From Smallanthus sonchifolius (lineage: Eukaryota; Streptophyta; Magnoliopsida; Asterales; Asteraceae), in NCBI GenBank assembly GCA_023525975.1, contig CM042034.1:26562779-26626778 (forward strand): 64,000 nucleotides of DNA, given 5' to 3'. The notes beneath the pieces were generated by a model. The model was not told where the DNA came from, made no database searches, and saw only the letters and a program-made list of their open reading frames with translations. A program made the translations under genes and the position numbers. Position 1 is the first letter of the stretch. Each line of letters opens with the position of its first letter. Shown piece by piece: positions 55,771 to 64,000 of this stretch.

Positions 55771-56497
55771 CTAAAACAAAACACTAATCAGATTCATAAT
55801 CACCTTAAGTAAAACTATGCAAATGAGTCCAACAGTTGACTTTTTAAGTGTCAAACGAGATTAAGTTCTGACTTCAAAATCAACATGAACTGTTTCCTTT
55901 TAACCTCGTAATCAAATACTTATACTAAAGCATATAAAAAGTTATACATACACAAAACTCAGAAAAAAAAAGTAGCAAAATTTCTTGGTCAAATTTGAAT
56001 TTGTAAAATACTAGGTTTGAACCTTTGTCAAAGGTCAACAATTCAACATGATCATGTAATGAAGTCCATCAAGTAAATATGAGAAAGTATTAGAATAAAT
56101 TTGGAAGGTCAAAAACTTCATATTTAGATCATTAGCTCCTTATAGATCAAGATGATTGTTTGTACAACATATGGTGCATAGTGTACTACTTATGTAGGAT
56201 CAATCATAAGCACCAATTAATAAATATTGCAACTTAGATCATCTATTTTTATTCAACTTACTAATCTGCAGTTTGCAACCTTCAATTCCTCTAAAACACA
56301 CACAAATTCACACACTAAAACAGCTTAAAGATCATCAATATATCAAAAAATAAACACCATAAAAACCCTTAATTTATCAAGAAAAATGAACAGAGGAGAT
56401 TTGGAATAAAGCTGACCTGTGCATGAATGAAGGGCTAAATGGAGATGGGAAATCTTGAAAAAACAAAAAAGATCCAATTTTGTTGGGGGTTTTATAA
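55771..56497 (-). promoter_or_regulatory. TGA promoter and 5' UTR intron (predicted)
   Basis: Minus strand: TATA-like TTTATAAA at 56497-56491, then a pyrimidine-rich leader, donor CACAG/GTCAGC at 56417/56416, acceptor TTTTGTTTTAG/TTAGAT at 55771/55770, 20 nt before the ATG. Leader introns are common in TGA genes. Prediction from sequence only. Confidence 0.4.
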
Positions 56498-57358
56498 ACA
56501 ATAAATTAAACCCATTAAAAATCAAACAGTTTATAATATTAGAGTATATAAGAACCACCCATCATCCATGGCTTTAAAGCAAAAACACTCACTTGTGTAA
56601 AGAATGAAAAAACCTAAATAAATTGACAGATTAACTATTAAACTAATGGATCATAACAATAATAGGGTTATCTTTATAATAAAAAAAATATAACTGCTTT
56701 TTCCAGACTAGAGATGTATAAATTCAGAGTAATGTACAACTTTTTATGCATAAGTTACAAGTTGTTTTTAAAAAATTGTTGTGATTAAAGGGTTATTATA
56801 TTGTGAAAATGGGTACCAACTCATTATTGACGATTCGTTACATTCAACCATTCTTCACGATCTACCTTTTCAGGCTATGAAAAGGGCAAGTTATTGAGTT
56901 TATGTGTGATGAATATTTAGGATAAATTTTTGTGGATTATTAAATTAAAAGAATCAAAGGTGATAAAATAGTACTGTTGGTTAACCGTATTTTGAAACAC
57001 AAAAAAAAAATAACCATGAAGTTATGATTAATATGTCTATGAAAAAGATAAAAATAAACCCGTTATCTGTTTTATGTCAAATAATACATGTGTTGACTCT
57101 TGGATATAAGAGTAAGACTTGTAGTTGGATCAACTCATCAATATAGCAAAAAATATATATATATAATGTTATAGTCGGTTGGTTACTCTAGAAACGACAA
57201 AAATAGGTGTAATCGAACCACGTTTTTAACGGTCCCTAGTTTGACTGGCCGGTTTGGACCGGTCTTGAAAAAATTGGGTTTTAAGCTTAATCATGTCAAG
57301 ACGAGGTTCAACCTACTATCACCAATTTTTTAGATTAATCTATTCTTCAAGTTAATTG
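56498..57358. other. TGA upstream intergenic region
   Basis: No gene. A short GACTGGCCGGTTTGGACCGG palindromic string near 57241 is probably a hAT-type MITE relic. Confidence 0.4.
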
Positions 57359-57507
57359 AATTGGGTGTTCGTCGAATTGAATTTTCTAGTACTTCAAGGT
57401 AACTGAATTGGGTTTTTTTTATTTTGAAAATTTGAAGTTGGATTTAAATTTGAATTCGGAGTAGATTCGATAAAATCGATTCGAATTTAGTGTAAATTCA
57501 AGTCGAA
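57359..57507. mobile_element. Possible left part of a split GAATTC-rich MITE
   Basis: GGGTGTTCGTCGAATTGAATT followed by many GAATT/AATTC strings. A complementary end (CGAACACCC at about 62326-62334, preceded by similar AATTC-rich sequence from 62195) lies beyond the Helitron cluster and the large palindrome, suggesting that one element was split by the later insertions. No target duplication confirmed. Confidence 0.35.
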
Positions 57508-57940
57508 TCTATACTATATAATAAATAAAGGCTTTGTCATGCCACGTGTCGCATCCATATTCATTTTATCATTTTTTTTTCCGCCCATCTCTCTTATTAA
57601 ATATACATCCATCTTTTAACAATAATATATATCTAAATAATATATTAATTATACTAATAAAACATGTTTATTTTAAATTATCTCTTATGAAACTTTGAAA
57701 TCTAATCATTAACTTTTATTTTCAATCAAATAATAAATAAAAATCAAATTACATTACATTAAATAGTCCTTAATGTATTTTTGAAACCCAATTATATTTT
57801 ACTTTTTACATATTTTGAGTTTTGTTTTCTATCTTTAGTATATGATACATTTTTACACATGTAAAATATACACATAAAGATGTAAAAATTTTATTTATTA
57901 ATATTTTTCACCCCTTGTGTATACACGGGATCTAAACTGG
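57508..57940 (+). mobile_element. Non-autonomous Helitron (copy 4)
   Basis: 5' TCTATACTATATAATAAATA preceded by A; 3' hairpin TGTGTATACAC then GGGATCTAAACTGG and T. Contains GCCACGTGTCGC and CCGCCCATCTCTC blocks. 433 bp. Confidence 0.8.
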
Positions 57941-58135
57941 TATACTATATAATAAATAAAGGTTTAGTGAGACACTTGTTACTCTTATGTTCACCATCAA
58001 CATTTTTTCCCGGCTCTCTCTCCTATTAATTACTCAAGTTTATTTAATTTTTCATAATTTTTTGTTTCCCGCTTCTCTCTCCTATTAAATAATAATGATT
58101 TCAATAATTATTTTTATAAAAAAATATATTTAAAA
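57941..58135 (+). mobile_element. Helitron 5' fragment (copy 5)
   Basis: TATACTATATAATAAATAAA directly after the CTGG end of copy 4; matches the first about 190 bp of copy 6 and then stops where copy 6 begins. It lacks its own 3' end. Confidence 0.7.
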
Positions 58136-58419
58136 TCTATACTATATAATAAATAAAGGTTTAGTGGGACACTTGTCACTCTCACGTTCACCATCAACAT
58201 TTTCCCTCATTTCTCTCTTATTAATTACTCAAGTTTCTTTAATTTTTCATAATTTTTTGTTTAGCGGTTCTATCTCCTATTAAATAATAATGATTTCAAT
58301 AATTATTTCTATAAAAAATATATTTAAAAAAGTGTATTCATAAAACATTTTTATAGAAACTACTATTTTACAACAAATTACTTTTATTCAATCCATGTAA
58401 TGAATGGGGGTTAACCTGG
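58136..58419 (+). mobile_element. Non-autonomous Helitron (copy 6)
   Basis: 5' TCTATACTATATAATAAATA preceded by A; 3' end ATCCATGTAATGAATGGG then GGTTAACCTGG and T. 284 bp. Confidence 0.78.
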
Positions 58420-58640
58420 TTAATAACAAAAATATAGTCATGTTGACTTTTTATCTTCAGAACTCATCAAACTAGATACTTTTGGACATCAAAAAAGAGT
58501 CTTGGGAGCACCATAACTAAAAGATTGTGGATTTAAATCTTGTTCAAGGTAAAAAAAAAATTTTCGTTCAAAAAATAATAATTATACATCAGAAAGCAAA
58601 TTACAACCTTTAAAATATAACTACTCAAATGGTAATAACT

Positions 58641-59742
58641 TGTGAGGCCTCGAACCCGGGAGACCTCACTTATTGGATTTACTCATCAACACATAGCACT
58701 TTTAAACATAAGACATTCATTAACACAGCGGAAACGTTTTAAAATCTTAACATACGCAGCGGAAACATACATGTCTAAACATAACTAGCCAATTACAACT
58801 GAAACTTGTCTTAATCAACATAATCAAATAAACATAACATAAAACATAAACAGGATGCCAGACACTGATCTTCGAGTAACTCTTCTCTCTAAACCAAGCA
58901 TCCACATCCGTCAACTAACCTGCACTTAACTGATATGCATACTAAAAATCAGCAACGCTGAGTGAGTTCTAACGTTTACTTTAAATCAATTATACAAAAG
59001 ATTTACTAAAACATATATATATACTGCCCATATGGCTAAACTTTACATACTTTACTTTTCAAACAGTTTAAAACGTATAATAAACCGTCAATTCCTCTTT
59101 ACTGTACTGCCCTCATGGCTTACATCCATGAACCGACAAGTACCTGGTCAATGCCCCCATGGCTAACGTCCATGAACCGACACTACCGCTAATCCGTCAA
59201 TTCCTTGTCACTACTGTACCGCCCCCATGGCTAATGTCCATGAACCGACGAGTACCTGGTCAATGCCCCCATGGCTAACGTCCATGAACCGACAATACCG
59301 CTTAACCGTCAATTCCCTTTGTTACTACTGTACCGCCCCCATGGCTAACGTCCATGAACCGACGAGTACCTGGTCAATGCCCCCATGGCTAACGTCCATG
59401 AACCGACATTACCGCTAAGGGGAGGTTGCGTGGACCTCCCGAGCAACCGCCGTCACTCATCCCAGTTGTACAACCGTTAACGAACCCAAAGGTTCTTACT
59501 AATGGGTAGAACCCATATCTGACATCTTGTACAAGTAACATCTGTCCCAAGGACCTTTATAGCTGGTACATATTCCCGAAGGAAAACTGTTCACTTTACT
59601 GTTCATAAAACTTTCTGTAAATCTTGTTCATAACTTAACATATATCATGCCTTTGTTTATGTATATAAAAATATAGTAAACGCTTGCCAAATGATATATC
59701 TTTGCTTTTATTGAAATACATCTTAACACATATATCATGCCT
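58641..59742 (-). repeat. Left arm of a large inverted repeat (LTR 3' part)
   Basis: 1102 bp, starting TGTGAGGCCTCGAACCCG. It is the reverse complement of 61012-62113, with few differences; the 63-codon frame in it (59227-59418) is identical to the one in the other arm. Internal tandem units contain CATGGCTAACGTCCATG palindromes. Non-coding. Confidence 0.88.
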
Positions 59743-60239
59743 AACATCCCGAGTTTTAGAGCACGAGAGAATTCACGAGGAATTAAAACTTAAATAAAAA
59801 GAAAGGAAGCGGGCTTGGGCCGGGGTGAATGGGCCGAAAGGGGAAGGGTTTGGGCCCTTATAAGCCTCAAGAACAACCCAAAGGCCCCATTTCCATCCTC
59901 ATTTCCGGATTCTAGAGAGAGAGGAGAGAGAGAGTCTAGAGAGAGAAAGTCCCGGTTTTCGTATTAAAGCTTCAAGGATCGTTAGCAAGAGTCTCGTGAG
60001 TGTTTAGCAACGAAAAGGAAGTGATTACAGGTAACCGATTCTCCTAGATCTGAGTTTTAGTTCGTTTTTGGGTTTTTCGGGTTTTGGGTGAAAAGGAGAT
60101 GTTAATCGGATGAAACGGAAAGATAAGCATAGATTTGAGTTCCTTAATGGAAAACGAGCGTTTTGAATGCAAACAGGTTCGGGATCTTGAAGTGATCAGA
60201 CCCGAATGCGAAAGTTAGGGTTTTCGCCAAGAACAGGTT

Positions 60240-60470
60240 GTGCGCACTTGCTAAGTGCTCACAGAGCAAGTCCTGCGCACTTGCTAAGTGCGCAGGAAGA
60301 GGAGCCTGCGCACTTGCTAAGTGCGCAGGAAGAGGACCCTGCGCACTTGCTAAGTGCGCAGGGAGGGAAGCCTGCGCACTTGCTAAGTGCGCAGGAAGAG
60401 GGACCTGCGCACTTGCTAAGTGCGCAGGAAGCAGTGTCTGCGCACTTGCTAAGTGCGCAGGCATCAGGAC
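60240..60470 (+). repeat. Seven tandem 33-bp units, each a hairpin
   Basis: Units contain GCGCACTTGCTAAGTGCGC, an 8-bp perfect stem with a 3-nt loop, plus a variable CAGGAAGAGGA-type linker. The first unit is mutated in the stem. Because the unit is a multiple of three, several frames stay open on both strands (Ala-His-Leu and Ala-Lys-Cys repeats); these are not genes. Confidence 0.92.
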
Positions 60471-61011
60471 TGATTAAGTAAAGTCAGTATGTTAAAGTGG
60501 TTAAACCGTTTAGCGTCGAGTTAAGTCTGATAAGTGTCAAATTGTTATGATTGTTCAGATTGTGTGAGATCCAATAGACCGTTGCAGCTTAGATACCAGG
60601 TGAGTTCTAATCCCCTTTTTGCCTTCTTTAGGGGTGGTATGCATACTTAGTGTAAAGTGTTTATTATATTTTATATATTATAAACTGAAGTGAAAAGCTA
60701 TGTTTAGTGTAAAGTTTAAAAGAGGCAAAAGTATGTTTTCAGTAAAGTAAGATATATCATTTGGCAAGCGTTTACTATATTTTCATATACATAAACAAAG
60801 GCATGATATATGTGCTAGTATGTTTTCAGTAAAGTAAGATATATCATTTGGCAAGCGTTTACTATATTTTCATATACATAAACAAAGGCATGATATATAT
60901 GATAAGCTATGTTTCAGAAAGTAAGATGTATTTTATGATAAGCTATGTTTCAGTAAAAGCAAAGATATATCATTTGGCAAGCGTTTACTATATTTTTATA
61001 TACATAAACAA

Positions 61012-62113
61012 AGGCATGATATATGTGTTAAGATATATTTCAGTAAAAGCAAAGATATATCATTTGGCAAGCGTTTACTATATTTTTATATACATAAACA
61101 AAGGCATGATATATGTTAAGTTATGAACAAGATTTACAGAAAGTTTTATGAACAGTAAAGTGAACAGTTTTCCTTCGGGAATATGTACCAGCTATAAAGG
61201 TCCTTGGGACAGATGTCACTTGTACAAGATGTCAGATATGGGTTCTACCCATTAGTAAGAACCTTTGGGTTCGTTAACGGTTGTACAACTGGGATGAGTG
61301 ACGGCTGTTGCTCGGGAGGTCCATGCAACCTCCCCTTAGCGGTAATGTCGGTTCATGGACGTTAGCCATGGGGGCATTGACCAGGTACTCGTCGGTTCAT
61401 GGACGTTAGCCATGGGGGCGGTACAGTAGTAACAAAGGGAATTGACGGTTAAGCGGTATTGTCGGTTCATGGACGTTAGCCATGGGGGCATTGACCAGGT
61501 ACTCGTCGGTTCATGGACATTAGCCATGGGGGCGGTACAGTAGTGACAAGGAATTGACGGATTAGCGGTAGTGTCGGTTCATGGACGTTAGCCATGGGGG
61601 CATTGACCAGGTACTTGTCGGTTCATGGATGTAAGCCATGAGGGCAGTACAGTAAAGAGGAATTGACGGTTTATTATACGTTTTAAACTGTTTGAAAAGT
61701 AAAGTATGTAAAGTTTAGCCATATGGGCAGTATATATATATGTTTTAGTAAATCTTTTGTATAATTGATTTAAAGTAAACGTTAGAACTCACTCAGCGTT
61801 GCTGATTTTTAGTATGCATATCAGTTAAGTGCAGGTTAGTTGACGGATGTGGATGCTTGGTTTAGAGAGAAGAGTTACCCGAAGATCAGTGTCTGGCATC
61901 CTGTTTATGTTTTATGTTATGTTTATTTGATTATGTTGATTAAGACAAGTTTCAGTTGTAATTGGCTAGTTATGTTTAGACATGTATGTTTCCGCTGCGT
62001 ATGTTAAGATTTTAAAACGTTTCCGCTGTGTTAATGAATGTCTTATGTTTAAAAGTGCTATGTGTTGATGAGTAAATCCAATAAGTGAGGTCTCTCGGGT
62101 TCGAGGCCTCACA
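61012..62113 (+). repeat. Right arm of the large inverted repeat
   Basis: 1102 bp, complementary to 58641-59742; exactly equal arm lengths. Contains tandem GGTTCATGGACGTTAGCCAT units. Confidence 0.88.
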
Positions 62114-63660
62114 CTTTAAGATGGAGTACCAACATTTTAAAATAGACTACCAACATTAACGTGCGTAACTTCTTATATGAGAAACACTTATTAAAGAAGC
62201 CCAATTAAATGAATTTAGAATTCCCAACTCGAAATTCAAAATCTGAATTTGAATCGGTTGCCAATTCGATTCAAAAACCAAAATTAAATTAGGTTTGATT
62301 CGAATTTCTCGTCCGGTTCATATACCGAACACCCTGATTGTTGTCATCTCTATCATCCCTAGCATTTTACTCATGGTTAAACTTAACCTCGTATTTGAGA
62401 AACATATACATTTTAACACTTTTATGTTAAAATTATGAAGATTACACGTTCAACAAGGTAGTTTAAGCAGAGTTAATATTAACTCAGATTCAAGATGACT
62501 CAGTTTAACAAGTCCAATCCGAGTTGGAAGCTCAGGTAGTCTTCAACTTAAGCCGATTTACGACTTTGTGAATTAGTTGAGTTTCTAACGAGCTAAAATA
62601 CGAGTGAGCTACAAATTACAAGTTATTTACCCGAAGCTAGTTATATGTATCACTTGGAAATATAACTTCAATTAGAAACCTATTTTATAACTAAATTAGA
62701 AATTTGTGTTTCTAAGATGATTTTGAGTACGTAAAGGACAAATCTCTTTTTATAGTACGATCTTATCTCCTTTTATAGTACGATCTTATCTCCTTTTATA
62801 GTACTATGTTCCTGTACAATCCCGTTTGATTTTGGCTCCGTTTGACTTAGGGTTTTTACAAAGTCAATTATTTGTTCTTTTTCCTATAAATTTGTAACAT
62901 GCTAGAAAAAGGTAAAATACTAGAAAAGTCTTGAAAACTAATGATGGTGATTTTTTAGTTACTTAAGAATTAAAGGATATTTTGTAATTATTTAAATTAT
63001 AGGGGTAATGTGCATAAAGTTAAAGTGTATGATTACGGACATGCATTCCTGAGAGTTTAAAATTTTAACTTACGGTAATTTATACATAACTCATGAAAAA
63101 CTATATCTTAATGTTCTAAGAAAATCTAAATCTCCTTATTTTATACGATTGTAACATACTACCTTTTGATTAAAGATGAAAAAAAATAAAATTAATGCAT
63201 ATGCTAACCCTATAATGTTAGCCTAAAATAATAATTAACAATATGATGTGTAAATCACAACACATGTATAAAAAAGGAAAAGGTGTAGCGTCAGAAAAGC
63301 ATGAAACATGAAAAATGAATACAAATTATTTCCAAGTGGGCAATATATAAACAGATGAAACTCTTTGAATAGAAAGGGTTTATTTCGTATGAAGGTATAA
63401 TGGATTTTCAATCAATGATTTAGAAAATTAAGGGTTAAAATCAAATGTGATTGTTTTAAGTGTGAAAATTTTCTAAAAATAATAAAATTGGATTAACCTG
63501 CATTTGTTGTTGTTATTTTTAAAATTCTCCCATTTTTTTAGAACATGTACTTTTTTATATAACATTATTTTTTAAATTACACCAAAAAATTGACCATTTT
63601 ATTCTCTTTAATTTGAGTATAGTTCTGCTATACTTTTATTTAAAAAAATAGATTTAAAAA
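62114..63660. other. No gene; small tandem repeat
   Basis: AT-rich. Three copies of a 24-bp unit CTTTTTATAGTACGATCTTA(TCTC) at about 62744-62810. Otherwise unremarkable, apart from the possible MITE end at 62195-62335. Confidence 0.5.
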
Positions 63661-63667
63661 AATGTTG

Positions 63668-63905
63668 ATGTGATGTGCGTATAACATGCGTGATTATGCG
63701 TATAACATGCGTGATTATGGTCATGCGTTTTTATAAAACATGCGTGATTATGGTCATTCGTTATTATAAAACATATGTGATTATGGTCATGCGTTATTAT
63801 AAGACACACGTGATTATGATTATGCGTTATTATAAAAACATGCGTGATTATCATTTTAAACAAACGTTATTATCATTTTAAACATGTGTTATTATCATTT
63901 AAACA
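63668..63905. repeat. Degenerate minisatellite (about 33 bp)
   Basis: Units of the form ACATGCGTGATTATGGTCAT GCGTTATTATAAA, about seven imperfect copies. Repetitive open frames (His/Asn and Tyr/Lys rich) on both strands are artefacts. Confidence 0.8.
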
Positions 63906-64000
63906 CGCGTTATTATAATAACGCGGACGAACATACCTTACACACCCATTGAACACGTGTCGCATGATAAAATGTTCGTTGAAATGCCACATCCAACAAG

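Larger units (their letters stand above)
59743..62113 (+). repeat. LTR-like sequence, 2.4 kb, forming loop and right arm of the palindrome
   Basis: Begins AACATCCCGAGTTTTAGAGC, where gypsy LTRs of this type usually read TGTAACATCCCG, and ends TTCGAGGCCTCACA at 62113. Has a promoter-like CCCTTATAAGCC (about 59857), a leader with (GA)n, the 33-bp hairpin array (60240-60470) and four copies of a unit of about 100 bp (ATATCATTTGGCAAGCGTTT) at 60750-61110. The missing initial TG suggests that the inversion junction lies at the LTR edge. No internal retroelement genes. Confidence 0.6.

Noticed and set aside
59227..59418. 63-codon frame identical in both palindrome arms
   Set aside because: Produced by tandem CATGGCTAACGTCCATG units; identity reflects arm similarity, not coding constraint.
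60240..60470. CRISPR-like repeat array
   Set aside because: Linkers are short (about 12 bp), similar to each other rather than unique, and the context is a plant LTR.
60144..60481. Three overlapping frames of 79-106 codons with Ala-His-Leu-Leu-Ser-Ala-Gln-type repeats
   Set aside because: They follow from a 33-bp tandem unit whose length is a multiple of three; open on both strands.

Overview
The window looks like nuclear DNA of a eudicot plant. It is AT-rich, has GT-AG introns, and carries plant-only gene families (EPF stomatal peptide, TGA bZIP, expanded organellar mTERF) among densely nested transposable elements. The repeat vocabulary suggests Asteraceae, but that is only an impression. 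Two genes appear intact: an EPIDERMAL PATTERNING FACTOR 2-type peptide gene (50330-52264, +, three exons, 112 aa) and a clade III TGA transcription factor gene (52689-55750, -, eight coding exons, 365 aa). They are convergent and 424 bp apart.

Layout. 1-1081: unrecognised sequence and a possible terminal exon. 1.26-5.7 kb: six consecutive inverted-repeat elements, each sitting in a TA-dinucleotide tract. 6.2-11.5 kb: Helitrons, a hAT MITE with perfect 8-bp target duplication, and Mutator-like foldback elements. 12.0-13.7 kb: 5'-truncated LINE. 13.8-14.8 kb: another Mutator-like element. 15.8-21.3 kb: two tandem mTERF genes, each broken by one frameshift, with a third fragment at 45.0-45.4 kb. 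21.6-39.65 kb: a decayed minus-strand Ty1/copia element split by three later insertions: a 3.4-kb solo LTR (22134-25581), a PIF/Harbinger transposon (26323-28156) and a 10.8-kb Ty3/gypsy element (28409-39194). Each insertion is bounded by its own target-site duplication. 39749-44827: a complete but dead Ty1/copia element. 45.4-49.1 kb: LTR-like fragment, two 602-bp Mutator-like elements and a hAT element. 50.3-56.5 kb: the gene island, with Helitrons in both EPF2 introns. 57.4-58.4 kb: Helitron cluster. 58.6-62.1 kb: a large inverted repeat (arms of 1102 bp each) made of LTR sequence, with seven tandem copies of a 33-bp hairpin in its loop. 63.7-63.9 kb: minisatellite.

The strongest observations are: (1) a young gypsy element (LTRs about 1% different by eye) whose internal region lacks a recognisable gag and whose RT active site, integrase and RNase H are broken, which implies copying in trans; (2) the inverted LTR duplication with its hairpin array; (3) a Helitron family with both ends visible, present in both EPF2 introns; (4) tRNA-like box A/box B motifs on the sense strand of two different gypsy LTR families. 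No tRNA, rRNA or CRISPR array is supported.
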